Below, piece after piece: positions 9,307 to 18,515 of a stretch of 64,000 nucleotides of DNA; position 1 is the stretch's first letter; each line of letters opens with the position of its first letter. Source of the DNA: Flavobacterium pectinovorum (GTDB taxonomy: Bacteria; Bacteroidota; Bacteroidia; Flavobacteriales; Flavobacteriaceae); contig NZ_JAFEVZ010000003.1 in the NCBI RefSeq assembly GCF_022802975.1, forward strand, positions 372,001-436,000. Reading direction: 5' to 3'. Under the pieces are notes generated by a model that was not told the DNA's origin, did not search any database, and saw only the letters and a program-made list of their open reading frames with translations. The position numbers and the translations under genes were made by a program.

Positions 9307-9414
9307 AATTTTAATTTTTATAATCATACTTAATCCCTTACGCTAATTTATATTAAAATTTTGACGAAATCCGGTCATTCCCTTAAGAATTTAACGATAA
9401 AATAATCTAAAAAA

Positions 9415-9957
9415 CTAAACACGCTTAATCTCATGCCCAACGAATTCCTCAACAACCGAAAAAATATCGTCTACCAAAAACACTTCAAAATCGGGATGGC
9501 TTTTTAAAAAGTTAGCATTGAGCTCCACCAGATTTTCATCCAGCTCAAAAAAGGTATCATTATTTAGTAAATCCCTTGTTGGATTGACTCCTTCAAACTT
9601 TCCGTTTAAAAATTTACCAATCTTTACACTACTCAGTAATTTAACTCTTTTGGCCTGAGCCTGAAACAACTCCAAATGTTTTTCGGCACCAATTAGGGCA
9701 AGACCTTCTTCAATAAGTTCGTTCAGCTCTTTATTCCAACGGGAATCATATACAAATTTTGCAAAATTCCCTTCGGTATATTTTGAAGTATAATAATCCA
9801 GGTAATAACTCAACAACGCGTCTTCGTGAATAAATTCATCATCGACACCTTCTTCACGCATTAAATTGATTACCGAAATATTCGAATTAATTACATCCTG
9901 CGGATTTTCACTGTTCATAGCCGTTTCTGAAACTATTATTCTTCCAAATTCTTCCAT
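9415..9957 (-). CDS. DUF4375 (DMP19-like) family protein
   Basis: 180 residues, ATG start, no signal peptide. The central part (YYLDYYTSKYTEGNFAKFVY) resembles the DUF4375 helical domain, found in DNA-mimic protein 19 and relatives. The family link is from memory of the motif and not certain; the overall charge is acidic. It lies 24 bp downstream of the 55-residue gene at 9982-10149, on the same strand. Function unknown. Confidence 0.65.
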   Translation of the reverse strand: MEEFGRIIVSETAMNSENPQDVINSNISVINLMREEGVDDEFIHEDALLSYYLDYYTSKYTEGNFAKFVYDSRWNKELNELIEEGLALIGAEKHLELFQAQAKRVKLLSSVKIGKFLNGKFEGVNPTRDLLNNDTFFELDENLVELNANFLKSHPDFEVFLVDDIFSVVEEFVGHEIKRV

Positions 9958-9981
9958 TTTGTCTTTTGTTTTTGGGATTGT

Positions 9982-10149
9982 TTACATGACCTCTCCGTCA
10001 TTATTCTTTTTTTCATTCATTTTTGTAACCAAAGCTTTCAAACGCAAGGCACGTTCTTTTTTCTCCTCCTGAAATTTAGCTTTTTTCCGGTTTAGCAATT
10101 TGGTATGCAACGCCTTGTTTTTGGTGTTTTTTTCGGGTCCTTTAGCCAT
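9982..10149 (-). CDS. Small basic hypothetical protein (55 aa)
   Basis: A 55-codon frame from ATG at 10147-10149 to TAA at 9982-9984. It starts MAKGPEKNTKNKALHTKLLN and is strongly basic (Lys/Arg/Glu), probably a single long helix. Codon use and position before the DUF4375 gene support it being real. Function unknown; such small helical proteins are common and rarely annotated. Confidence 0.55.
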   Translation of the reverse strand: MAKGPEKNTKNKALHTKLLNRKKAKFQEEKKERALRLKALVTKMNEKKNNDGEVM

Positions 10150-10205
10150 AATGCAATTTTTTGCAAATTTCGGAGAAATAATGATACGATTGGTAATATT
10201 TTTTT

Positions 10206-10420
10206 GGGCGTTTCCCTCCGGGCCGGGCTATCCGCTGCTATCTCAATATCATTAAGTTAAGAGATTTTTGATTTCAGATCTGGTTTGACTAAATATTAGA
10301 TTGTTGATTTTAGGAGGTTTTTACATCTGAAATCAAAAATCGTTAATCAAAAATCAGCAATAATTTTATCATTTAATCCTTAACTTAATGACATTGCCTC
10401 CTATCCCTAATGCAGCCTGG
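10206..10420 (-). repeat. Candidate structured intergenic element, copy A (nested inverted repeats)
   Basis: The 347-bp gap between the 55-residue gene and the thioredoxin gene holds a G+C-rich block (GGGCGTTTCCCTCCGGGCC at 10206), then nested inverted repeats, then CTATCCCTAATGCAGCCTGG. The inner arms (10263-10279 and 10325-10341) are a perfect 17-bp inverted repeat. The outer arms (about 10243-10262 and 10379-10398) pair with two mismatches. Read on the minus strand, the ends (TTAGGGATAGGAGGCAATG ... GATAGCAGCGGATAGCCCGG) resemble 24775-24838. This could be a mobile REP-like repeat or a structured RNA; nothing else is visible in the gap. Confidence 0.6.
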
Positions 10421-10496
10421 CTTACATCAGAAATATTATTTTTGTGAGATTATTTTGAGATAAAAAAGAGTATTTTTAGCACAAAAAAACCTCAAC

Positions 10497-10991
10497 ATGA
10501 AAAAAATACTATTACTCCTCACCTTTCTATTCGTTTTAAACGCCTACTCACAACAAAAAAGACTCTGGGCAAAATCGGTCATCAATCAAAAAGCACCGAA
10601 ACTGACTGTAGAAAAATGGCTTTCGGACAAACCTGAAACTAAAGGAAAATTTGTGCTGATTGATTTTTGGGCAACCTGGTGCGGCCCCTGCAAAAGAGCT
10701 ATCCCGGAATTAAACCATTTTAAAACAGAATTCGAAAATGAGTTAATCGTTATTGGTATCAGCGATGAAACAAAAGAAGTCGTAAATACTCTGACAGCTC
10801 CTAAAATAGAATATTTCAGTGCGATAGATACCGGAAGAACAATGTATAATGCACTGGAAGTTCAGGGAATTCCACACTGCCTCTTGATTGATCCGGATGG
10901 AATTGTCCGTTGGGAAGGTTTTCCAACACTAACCGGTTTTGAGCTAACCTCAGAAGTAATCAAAGACATTATTACAAAGTATAAAAAATGA
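10497..10991 (+). CDS. TlpA-like thioredoxin-family protein
   Basis: 164 residues with a signal peptide ending near NAYSQ (15-19). The thioredoxin active site is WCGPC (61-65) preceded by FWAT, and a cis-proline GIPHC follows around residue 124. This is the TlpA/ResA arrangement, an exported thiol-disulfide oxidoreductase. It shares an ATGA overlap with the next gene, so the two are translationally coupled. Confidence 0.88.
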   Translation: MKKILLLLTFLFVLNAYSQQKRLWAKSVINQKAPKLTVEKWLSDKPETKGKFVLIDFWATWCGPCKRAIPELNHFKTEFENELIVIGISDETKEVVNTLTAPKIEYFSAIDTGRTMYNALEVQGIPHCLLIDPDGIVRWEGFPTLTGFELTSEVIKDIITKYKK

Positions 10992-11545
10992 AACCAACTT
11001 TCTTCCCAACCCAGGAAAAATTCAGAGCATGGTTAGAAAATAATTACCAAACAGAAACAGAATTGTTAGTTGGTTTTTATAGAGTGAGCACTAAAAAACC
11101 GTGTATGTCGTGGTCAGAATCTGTAGATCAGGCGCTTTGTTTTGGCTGGATTGACGGCATTCGAAAATCTATTGACGAAGAAAGTTATACCATTCGGTTT
11201 ACACCTAGAAAAAAATCGAGCATTTGGAGTGCCATCAATATTAAAAAAGTCGAACAGCTCACAAAGGCCGGATTGATGAAAGAAGCCGGACTGAAAGCTT
11301 TCGAATTTAGATCTGAAGAAAGATCCGGAATTTATTCGCATGAAAAAGAAGCTTATATCCTTAGTATCGATTTAGAAAAACAATTTAAAGCCAATACAAT
11401 TGCCTGGGAATATTTTGATAAACAGGCACCATCCTACAAAAAAGTTATGATTCACTGGATTATGAGTGCAAAATTGGAAAAAACAAGGATTTCAAGACTT
11501 GAAAAAGCAATAAGTACAAGTGCTGAACAAAAACGAATGTTATAA
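10988..11545 (+). CDS. YdeI/OmpD-associated family protein
   Basis: 185 residues, starting at the ATG that overlaps the preceding stop by 4 bp. The family signatures are visible: FRAWLENNY at the start, ESVDQALCFGWIDG at about 42-55, RFTPRKKSSIWS at about 67-78, and a C-terminal helical region with Lys-rich turns. Members are cytoplasmic alpha/beta proteins of unclear function, some linked to peptide resistance and stress. Coupling to a secreted thioredoxin is not explained by either protein. Confidence 0.85.
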   Translation: MKPTFFPTQEKFRAWLENNYQTETELLVGFYRVSTKKPCMSWSESVDQALCFGWIDGIRKSIDEESYTIRFTPRKKSSIWSAINIKKVEQLTKAGLMKEAGLKAFEFRSEERSGIYSHEKEAYILSIDLEKQFKANTIAWEYFDKQAPSYKKVMIHWIMSAKLEKTRISRLEKAISTSAEQKRML

Positions 11546-11562
11546 AAAAAACTTAATAATTC

Positions 11563-11570
11563 TAACTTTG
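11563..11570 (+). promoter_or_regulatory. Candidate -7 element TAACTTTG
   Basis: Exact TAnnTTTG match 44 bp before the PhzF-family start. The upstream TTG partner was not found at the right spacing. Confidence 0.4.
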
Positions 11571-11614
11571 ATTAAAACTTAAGCAGTAACTTTAATTCAT
11601 TCAAAAAATAAAAA

Positions 11615-12517
11615 ATGAACGAAAGAAGCACCTTAGAATATTATGTTTTAGACGTATTCTCAAACGAAAGTTATAAAGGAAATCCGCTATCTGTTGTTTT
11701 TACTACAGGATATTTACCTCTGGAAACCTATCAGGATATTTCTAAAGAATTTGGATACTCTGAAACTTCTTTTGTTTATTATTCAAAAGATCAAAAAGCA
11801 TTAAATGTCCGTTCCTTTACCCCAACCGGAATCGAAATTGACGGTGCCGGACATAATTTACTGGGTGCAGTGTGTGGAGCTTTGCTCAAAAAAATGCCCC
11901 TCTTTGACGAACAGTCTGAAAACAAAAAATTTGTAATCATGAAAAACGCTCCGATTTCCTTAACGGTAAGTTACGATTCAGTTACACAATATCCGATTGT
12001 ACAAATGCATCAAAAAGCAGCAGTTATCAAAGAGGAAATTCCAACATATAAAATTGCAGTGGCGTTAGGCTTAAAAATTGAAGATTTAGATGTAAATTCC
12101 TTTGTTCCTACCATTGTAAAAACCGAAGTTGCCCATACAATGGTTCCTGTCAAAAACAGTCAGATTTTAAACAGCATCGTTCCTGACCACAAGCTTTTGA
12201 TTGAAATTTCTAAACAATACAAATCTGAAGGCTTTTATTGTTTTACCATTTCAAACCAAAACACAGATAACATCGCCGAAACCAGATTCTTCAATCCTGT
12301 AATCGGAATTTATGAAGACCCGGCCACAGGAACAGCGGCAGGCCCTTTAATTGGTTTTTTAACCCAGAAGAAATTTACCAAACCTAACACCGAATATAAA
12401 ATTCTGCAGGGAGTCAAATTAAACCAGCCTTCGCTGATTGAAGTGATGCATCGGGAAAATGATATTTTGGTTGGTGGATCTTCAATTATTACAATGAAAG
12501 GGGAACTTTATGTATAA
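11615..12517 (+). CDS. PhzF family isomerase-like protein
   Basis: 300 residues, ATG start. The two-domain PhzF fold is shown by YSETSFV (catalytic-type Glu, near residue 48), RSFTPTGIEIDGAGHNLLGA in the first half, and EDPATGTAAGP in the second half. In the family, a conserved glutamate and DPxTG motif support isomerisation of dihydro-aromatic acids or epimerisation; the substrate here is unknown. No phenazine genes are nearby, so it is a PhzF homologue and not a phenazine gene. Confidence 0.85.
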   Translation: MNERSTLEYYVLDVFSNESYKGNPLSVVFTTGYLPLETYQDISKEFGYSETSFVYYSKDQKALNVRSFTPTGIEIDGAGHNLLGAVCGALLKKMPLFDEQSENKKFVIMKNAPISLTVSYDSVTQYPIVQMHQKAAVIKEEIPTYKIAVALGLKIEDLDVNSFVPTIVKTEVAHTMVPVKNSQILNSIVPDHKLLIEISKQYKSEGFYCFTISNQNTDNIAETRFFNPVIGIYEDPATGTAAGPLIGFLTQKKFTKPNTEYKILQGVKLNQPSLIEVMHRENDILVGGSSIITMKGELYV

Positions 12518-12520
12518 AAA

Positions 12521-12546
12521 AAAACGGCATTTAAAATTGCCGTTTT
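12521..12546. terminator. Bidirectional terminator hairpin
   Basis: AAAACGGCA and TGCCGTTTT form a stem with an 8-base loop and have A-rich and T-rich flanks on both sides. It lies between the convergent PhzF gene and the CDGSH gene. Confidence 0.85.
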
Positions 12547-12565
12547 TATGTTTAGAAAAAATTTC

Positions 12566-12793
12566 TTAATTCGTTTTCATAGGCGGTAAATCAAACGCCA
12601 CAGAATCATGTTCAAAGTTATTGCGGTGCCCGCCATCGCAAAATGGTTTGTTTGCAGATAACCCGCAACGGCAAAGACCTAACGCTGCACGCCCCTGAAG
12701 TCCATAAACTGTTCCTTCCGGATCCATGATTTCAAAATCACCTTCAATTTTGATTGATCCGTTTTTATTGATGATTAGTTTTGTCTTGCTCAT
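12566..12793 (-). CDS. CDGSH iron-sulfur domain protein
   Basis: 75 residues from the ATG at 12791-12793; an in-frame start 11 codons upstream would add an unlikely leader. The [2Fe-2S] ligands are in CRCGLSANKPFCDGGH: Cys, Cys, Cys and His in the C-x-C-x(8)-CDGxH pattern. Family members bind a labile two-iron cluster with one His ligand and act in redox or iron handling. The Gly before His replaces the usual Ser/Ala. Single-domain, cytoplasmic. Confidence 0.9.
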   Translation of the reverse strand: MSKTKLIINKNGSIKIEGDFEIMDPEGTVYGLQGRAALGLCRCGLSANKPFCDGGHRNNFEHDSVAFDLPPMKTN

Positions 12794-12826
12794 AAAATTT
12801 GTTTTTGCTGTTTTTTTGGATAGCAA

Positions 12827-13137
12827 AGATTGCGAAATATATTTTGAAGATTTTACTTGTCGTGTTAGTTTAAACTGTTTCTATTTTAAATGGTGAATTC
12901 CGCAAAGAATTTTCGCAGAGAGCCGCTAAGGTTTCTCATTATATGTCAATTTCGACGAAGAACACTCGAGCGATAGCGAACAAACTATATCTTTATCATT
13001 GGTTTTAAATTAACATCTAAGCTTTTCCGAGATTAAAAGAGCAAAAAACTTAGCGAATCTCTGTACTTTTTCTTCGTGCAACTCTGTGAAATTACAGGCG
13101 AATCTCCGTGCAATAACAAAATCTCAATTCTATTGCT
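12827..13137. other. Intergenic region between CDGSH gene and metG
   Basis: 311 bp without a credible gene. It holds scattered, degenerate fragments of the flavobacterial CGCAAAG/CGCAGAG type (for example at 12900-12925 and 13055-13110) and is otherwise AT-rich. No strong hairpin, apart from weak pairing among these fragments. Confidence 0.5.
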
Positions 13138-13145
13138 TATTTTTG
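13138..13145 (+). promoter_or_regulatory. Candidate -7 element TATTTTTG upstream of metG
   Basis: TAnnTTTG match 19 bp before the metG ATG; no spaced TTG found. Confidence 0.4.
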
Positions 13146-13164
13146 CACTCAATAAATTTGAAAG

Positions 13165-15222
13165 ATGATACAGAATCCAAAAAGATATACTATTACTGCA
13201 GCCTTGCCTTACACCAACGGACCAATCCACATTGGGCATTTGGCGGGGGTTTACGTGCCTGCAGATATCTATTCGAGATACCTGCGTTTGCAGGGAAAAG
13301 ATGTTGCATTTATTTGCGGAAGCGATGAACACGGCGTTGCCATTTCGATGAAAGCCAAAAAAGAAGGAGTTACACCACAAGAAGTTATTGATAAATATGA
13401 CGGAATTATCAGAAAATCATTTGTTGATTTTGGAATTTCGTTTGATAATTATTCCAGAACTTCAGCTAAGATTCATCATGATACGGCTCAGGAATTCTTT
13501 AAAAAACTATATGAAAACGGTGATTTTATAGAAGAAGTTACAGAGCAATTGTACGATGCAAAAGCAGACCAGTTTCTAGCAGATCGTTTTGTGGTAGGAA
13601 CCTGCCCAAAATGTGACAATCCGGAAGCTTACGGCGATCAGTGCGAAAAATGCGGATCGACTTTGAATGCTACCGATTTGATTAATCCCAAATCGACGAT
13701 TACCGGAGAAACTCCAATTTTAAAATCTACAAAACACTGGTTTTTACCTTTAGACAGATATTCTGACTTTTTAACCAAATGGATTTTAGAAGGTCACAAA
13801 AATGACTGGAAATCTAATGTGTACGGACAAGTAAAATCGTGGATCGACGGAGGATTGGAACCTCGTGCGGTAACGCGTGACCTGGATTGGGGAATTGATG
13901 TTCCGGTTGAAGGTGCCGAAGGAAAAAAATTATATGTTTGGTTTGATGCGCCTATCGGGTACATTTCATCAACAAAAGAATGGGCTTTACGTGAAGGAAA
14001 AGACTGGGAACCGTATTGGAAAAATGAAGATACAAAACTGGTTCACTTTATCGGGAAAGACAATATCGTTTTTCACTGTATCATTTTCCCGGCAATGCTT
14101 AAAGCCGAAGGAAGTTATATTTTACCGGACAACGTGCCTGCAAATGAGTTTTTGAATCTGGAAGGAAACAAACTTTCGACTTCAAAAAACTGGGCAGTTT
14201 GGTTACACGAATATTTAGAAGAATTTCCGGAGAAACAAGATGTTTTGCGTTATGCCTTAACTTCAAACGCACCGGAAACTAAGGATAATGATTTTACCTG
14301 GAAAGATTTTCAGGCGAGAAACAACAATGAATTGGTTGCGATTTTTGGAAATTTTATCAATCGTGTGGTGGTTTTGACCAACAAATATTACGATGGATAT
14401 ATTCCAACTCCAAATGAATTATCTGAAGTGGATGAAAACACTTTAGCTGAATTAAAAGCCTACCCGGCTGTGATTTCAAGTTCGGTGGAGCGTTACAGAT
14501 TCCGTGAAGCTTTAGGCGAATTGATGAATGTTGCCCGTTTAGGGAACAAATATCTGGCAGACGAAGAGCCATGGAAAGTAATGAAAGATAATCCGGAGCG
14601 CGTAAAAACCCAAATGTATGTAGCACTTCAAATTGCGGCTGCGTTGAGCGTTTTGGCTGAACCGTTTTTACCTTTTACTGCAGCTAAATTGTCAGGAATC
14701 CTTAAAAATGAAGGTAAACTGAAATGGAATGATGTTGCGGAAAATTCAGAATTGATTCCAAATGGACATCAGATTGGAGAAGCTGAATTATTATTCGCAA
14801 AAATCGAAGACGAAGAAATACAAAAACAAATAGATAAATTGGAAGCTACAAAAACTGCTAATCTTGCCGAAAGCAAACAGCCTGAACCACAAAAAGATTT
14901 AATTCAGTTTGAGGATTTTGCCAAAATGGACATTCGTGTAGGAACTATTCTTGAGGCTGAAAAAATGCCAAAAGCAAATAAACTTTTAGTTCTAAAAGTG
15001 GATACCGGAATCGATGTTCGTACGATTGTTTCCGGAATTGCAGAGAGTTTTTCACCTGAAGAAATTATAGGGAAACGTGTTTCTGTATTAGCCAATTTAG
15101 CGCCAAGAGCTTTACGTGGTGTTGAAAGTCAGGGAATGATTTTAATGACAACCAATGCTGAAGGAAAACTGGTTTTTATCAATCCAGATGCTGATGCTCC
15201 GAATGGTGAAACGGTAAACTAA
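13165..15222 (+). CDS. metG: Methionine--tRNA ligase with C-terminal tRNA-binding domain
   Basis: 685 residues. The class I signatures are HIGH (PIHIGHLAG, at about residue 20) and a KMSKS variant (NKLSTSKN, near 340). The zinc knuckle has the cysteines of [17 protein letters not shown] at about 145-165. The last 110 residues form the OB-fold tRNA-binding domain ([17 protein letters not shown]), so this is the long, dimeric type. It charges tRNA(Met), including the initiator. ATG start. A terminator hairpin follows. Firm call. Confidence 0.97.
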   Translation: MIQNPKRYTITAALPYTNGPIHIGHLAGVYVPADIYSRYLRLQGKDVAFICGSDEHGVAISMKAKKEGVTPQEVIDKYDGIIRKSFVDFGISFDNYSRTSAKIHHDTAQEFFKKLYENGDFIEEVTEQLYDAKADQFLADRFVVGTCPKCDNPEAYGDQCEKCGSTLNATDLINPKSTITGETPILKSTKHWFLPLDRYSDFLTKWILEGHKNDWKSNVYGQVKSWIDGGLEPRAVTRDLDWGIDVPVEGAEGKKLYVWFDAPIGYISSTKEWALREGKDWEPYWKNEDTKLVHFIGKDNIVFHCIIFPAMLKAEGSYILPDNVPANEFLNLEGNKLSTSKNWAVWLHEYLEEFPEKQDVLRYALTSNAPETKDNDFTWKDFQARNNNELVAIFGNFINRVVVLTNKYYDGYIPTPNELSEVDENTLAELKAYPAVISSSVERYRFREALGELMNVARLGNKYLADEEPWKVMKDNPERVKTQMYVALQIAAALSVLAEPFLPFTAAKLSGILKNEGKLKWNDVAENSELIPNGHQIGEAELLFAKIEDEEIQKQIDKLEATKTANLAESKQPEPQKDLIQFEDFAKMDIRVGTILEAEKMPKANKLLVLKVDTGIDVRTIVSGIAESFSPEEIIGKRVSVLANLAPRALRGVESQGMILMTTNAEGKLVFINPDADAPNGETVN

Positions 15223-15244
15223 AGTTTTATAATACTATAAAATG

Positions 15245-15286
15245 GCGTGAATCGATTAAAACTTTTAATTGATTCACGCTTTTCTT
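15245..15286 (+). terminator. metG terminator
   Basis: GCGTGAATC (15245-15253) pairs with GATTCACGC (15271-15279), followed by TTTTCTTTT. The stem lies 23 bp beyond the metG stop. Confidence 0.8.
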
Positions 15287-15358
15287 TTAATTTCAATTTT
15301 AAATATAATTTTATTTCTAAAAAAGTAAGATATTCGCCAAAACTAATACACTGAAATA

Positions 15359-16795
15359 ATGCTAAAAAAAATATTTCTTGCCTCCCTATTTTTAAATGGT
15401 TTTCTATCTTTTTCACAGGAAATTGTAAGTACAACACCTGTTGAATTAAAAAAGAATCGTGATGTTTTTCAGACATTAAACGAAGATAAAAAAGAAGTTA
15501 CTTTATTTATTAGTGATAAAATAAAGGTAAAAGCTATTCGTCTAAACGAAAAAATGGGAATTATGGATAGCCTTTCTGCAGAAAGACCCATTGCCAAAAC
15601 GTACACTAACATGATTGGTTATAACCTTAATAATGACAATACAAGATTATTTTGGTCTTCTAATGATTATGAAGAAATTTTTACCCAATTGTTTGATTTG
15701 AATAACCGTAAAATTGAAACCAAACAATATTCTCTTGTTTTAAAAGAAGAAAAAGTGCTGCAAAAATTTAGCGGCAATCAAAACTTTTACATCTTATCTG
15801 TTCTCAAAAAAGGCAACAATCTTAAACTTCACATTTTTGATAAAGAAGGAGTTCATACAGAAAAATTAATAGATTTTAACAGATTTAAATTTTTAAAATC
15901 TGACAATACAAGAACAGATTTCTATGGTGTTTTAAAAGAAAACCTGCTTCCTTTTGAAGCTCCTTTCTCTATGCAAAACATCAATACTAAAAACCCAACT
16001 TCATTAACAGAAAGTGCAAAAAAGAGAAAATGTTATTTTAACAATAAACAAATTACCATAACAATTGATACAAATGTAGACTACACACAAGTTTTTACAA
16101 TTGATTTAGAAACCTTTATTACTACAGAAAAAATAGTACGACAACGTTCTATATCTGGTGATCGTTTTTATTTAAGTTCTAACTCGTTTTATTTTGAGAA
16201 TAAATTATATCAGGTAAAAACGTCTATGGATCAATTTTATTTTTCGATAAAAGATTTGGATAGCAAACTAATAAAAGAATACGATGCAAGTTCAGAGAAA
16301 CAAATCGATTTTAAAAATTCTGAAATGTCACTCGAAGGCAGTGATTTTGGAGGTAAAAGAACTTTAACAAACAGTTCTCAGTTTATTCGTAAAATAAATA
16401 ATTTGAATTTGGGTATTTCGTGTTATCACATTGGACAAAACACTTTAATAGCATTTGGAGGTGTTTCTTCAGAGCAGCAGTCTACCGGTCAAATAGCAAT
16501 GAGCCAATTTGGACTTATTGGAGCTTTAGTCGCAGTTGCTGTATATAATCCTTCTATGGAAAGTTTTAACTCTTACTCCAACAGAAAAGTGGTTAAACTA
16601 GAGGGTTTATTTGATGATGAAGGAAATCATATTAAAGGAGAATTACAGCCTTTGGCATTTGATAAAATAAGAACCTTTTTTGACAAAAATAATGATGTAT
16701 CTTCTCAAACACTATTCAAAATGGGCGATTTTTATAATTTGGGTTATTACGATAATAAAACAAAAGAATATATTATTAGAAAATTTGCTGATTAA
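15359..16795 (+). CDS. Hypothetical exported protein, paralogue of the protein at 19195-20673
   Basis: 478 residues with a signal peptide ending near FLSFSQ (16-21). The chain is beta-rich and resembles a beta-propeller-type repetitive fold (many x-F-D/I-x-L strands), but no named family is recognised. Sequence correspondence to the 492-residue protein at 19195-20673 is clear in NSFYFENKLYQVK, in the NAG/NLG-x(8)-GGV segment, and in the shared end LGYYDNKTKEYIIRKFAD against LSYYDVNTKQYIMRKFTD. A hydrophobic stretch (FGLIGALVAVAVY, near 380) is unusual in this copy. Lineage-restricted, function unknown. Confidence 0.7.
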   Translation: MLKKIFLASLFLNGFLSFSQEIVSTTPVELKKNRDVFQTLNEDKKEVTLFISDKIKVKAIRLNEKMGIMDSLSAERPIAKTYTNMIGYNLNNDNTRLFWSSNDYEEIFTQLFDLNNRKIETKQYSLVLKEEKVLQKFSGNQNFYILSVLKKGNNLKLHIFDKEGVHTEKLIDFNRFKFLKSDNTRTDFYGVLKENLLPFEAPFSMQNINTKNPTSLTESAKKRKCYFNNKQITITIDTNVDYTQVFTIDLETFITTEKIVRQRSISGDRFYLSSNSFYFENKLYQVKTSMDQFYFSIKDLDSKLIKEYDASSEKQIDFKNSEMSLEGSDFGGKRTLTNSSQFIRKINNLNLGISCYHIGQNTLIAFGGVSSEQQSTGQIAMSQFGLIGALVAVAVYNPSMESFNSYSNRKVVKLEGLFDDEGNHIKGELQPLAFDKIRTFFDKNNDVSSQTLFKMGDFYNLGYYDNKTKEYIIRKFAD

Positions 16796-16799
16796 TAAA

Positions 16800-17675
16800 A
16801 TGAAACTCACCAAACCAAGGTTAGCCTTAATCTGCGGGATACTTTGTATTTCGATTTTTCCGATATTGGTAAAACTGAAATTAACACCTGGATTAATTTC
16901 TGCCTTTTACCGTATGTTTTTTGCCGTCATTTTGCTTTTGCCTTATGTAATTATTACAAAAAACTTTAAACTGCCAAAGACGAAGTTTCTGCTTTTAGCG
17001 GCACTTTGCGGTGTTTTATTTTCTTCGGATGTTGCGGTTTGGAATATTGCTATTCAGGATTCGAGTGCTACTCAGGCTTCTTTATTAACGAATTTATCAC
17101 CGGTTTGGGTAGGAATTGGTTCTTTTTTATTCCTGAAGTCAAAACCGGCAACAAACTTCTGGATCGGAACAATTGTTTCTTTATTCGGAATGGTAACTTT
17201 GGTTGGATTTAGTTTCTTTTTGGAACTAAACTTTAATCAGGCGTTTCTGTTTGCCGTTTTATCCGGAATCCTATATTCGATTTATCTTTTGGTCAGCAAA
17301 AATGTACTTTCAGATGTTGACGTTTTATCTTTTATGACCATTAGTTTAATTGCTTCGAGTATTTATTTAGGAATTCTTTGTTATTGTTTAAATGAGTCTT
17401 TTACCGGTTTTTCAGACACAGGCTGGTTTGTATTGGTGCTTCAGGCAGTAATTTGTCAATTGTGCGCTTGGCTTTCGGTTAGTTATGCTACACAACACAT
17501 GCGTGCCACAAGGGTTTCATTAAGTTTACTAAGTCAGGCTGTAATTACTGCTGTTTTAGCCTGGATGTTATTGGAAGAACAAATCACTTTACAAATGATT
17601 TTTGGCGGCATCATTTTACTTTTCGGCATTAGGATTACGTTTTACGATAAGACTATTTCTTTGAAAAAGGTTTAA
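16800..17675 (+). CDS. EamA/DMT family transporter
   Basis: 291 residues from the ATG at 16800, four bases after the stop of the preceding gene. It has ten predicted membrane helices in two EamA repeats, with internal similarity between residues 7-135 and 150-285 (for example LLSQAVITAVLAWMLLEEQI in the second half). The family exports small metabolites such as amino acids or nucleotides; the substrate here is unknown. Inner membrane. It may be co-transcribed with the gene before it. Confidence 0.88.
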   Translation: MKLTKPRLALICGILCISIFPILVKLKLTPGLISAFYRMFFAVILLLPYVIITKNFKLPKTKFLLLAALCGVLFSSDVAVWNIAIQDSSATQASLLTNLSPVWVGIGSFLFLKSKPATNFWIGTIVSLFGMVTLVGFSFFLELNFNQAFLFAVLSGILYSIYLLVSKNVLSDVDVLSFMTISLIASSIYLGILCYCLNESFTGFSDTGWFVLVLQAVICQLCAWLSVSYATQHMRATRVSLSLLSQAVITAVLAWMLLEEQITLQMIFGGIILLFGIRITFYDKTISLKKV

Positions 17676-17757
17676 CGCAGATTCGACAGATTGAGCAGAT
17701 TTTTTAAAATTATTTTAATTTGTTCTAAAAAATTAGAAGACATTCGTGTAATTTGTA

Positions 17758-17800
17758 GCAAAAAAACCTGAAACAAAGAAAACTTCAAACTTGAAACAAA
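17758..17800 (-). repeat. Heptad array (7-bp period), GTTTCAG family
   Basis: CCTGAAA, CAAAGAA, AACTTCA, AACTTGA, AACAAAA follow each other with a 7-bp period. Same family as at 59797 and 60425. Confidence 0.5.
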
Positions 17801-17807
17801 ATATACC

Positions 17808-18515
17808 ATGTTACATAAAAATAAAATCCCTGCTTTAAAAGTAATCGCATTTGATGCTGATGATACTTTGTTTGTTAACGAACCTTACTTTCAGGAAACC
17901 GAACATAAATTTTGTGCCCTGATGGAAGATTATCTTTCGCATCAGGGAATTTCGCAGGAACTGTTTAAAATCGAAATCGAGAATTTGCCTTTGTACGGTT
18001 ACGGAATCAAAGGATACATATTATCGATGATTGAAGCTGCGATGAATATTTCGAACAACACCATTCCGATTGAAGTCATTGAAAAAATCATTCAATACGG
18101 AAAAGAATTACTTGAAAAACCCATCGAACTTTTAGAGGGTGTTGAAGAAACTTTACAAGCCCTTCACGGAAAATACAAACTGGTTGTTGCTACAAAAGGC
18201 GATCTAAAAGACCAGCACAGCAAACTACATCGCTCTGGTTTGGGTCATTATTTTCACCACATCGAAGTCATGTCAGACAAACAGGAAATTGATTATCAAA
18301 AATTACTGGGTCGTTTAGACATTCAGGCGCATGAATTTTTAATGATCGGGAATTCTTTAAAATCAGATGTGTTGCCGGTTTTGGGAATTGGCGGGTATGC
18401 CGTTCACATTCCGTTTCACACCACCTGGGAACATGAAAAAATCAATCATAAAGTTGAACACGAGCATTTTAGTGCGTTTGAAAAAATAACAGATGTTGTC
18501 CATAATTTATTATAA
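17808..18515 (+). CDS. HAD-superfamily hydrolase
   Basis: 235 residues, ATG start. HAD motif I is FDADDT (nucleophile Asp and +2 Asp), motif II is VATKGD, and motif IV is IGNSLKSDVLP with the acid pair for Mg2+. A helical cap sits between motifs I and II, as in phosphoglycolate-phosphatase-type enzymes. It hydrolyses a phosphate ester of unknown identity. Its stop TAA and the next ATG share one base, so the two genes are translationally coupled. Confidence 0.85.
   Translation: MLHKNKIPALKVIAFDADDTLFVNEPYFQETEHKFCALMEDYLSHQGISQELFKIEIENLPLYGYGIKGYILSMIEAAMNISNNTIPIEVIEKIIQYGKELLEKPIELLEGVEETLQALHGKYKLVVATKGDLKDQHSKLHRSGLGHYFHHIEVMSDKQEIDYQKLLGRLDIQAHEFLMIGNSLKSDVLPVLGIGGYAVHIPFHTTWEHEKINHKVEHEHFSAFEKITDVVHNLL

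Noticed and set aside
13033..13380. A minus-strand frame of 115 codons over the metG start
   Set aside because: Composition and position show it is the shadow of metG and of the CGCAAAG repeats.
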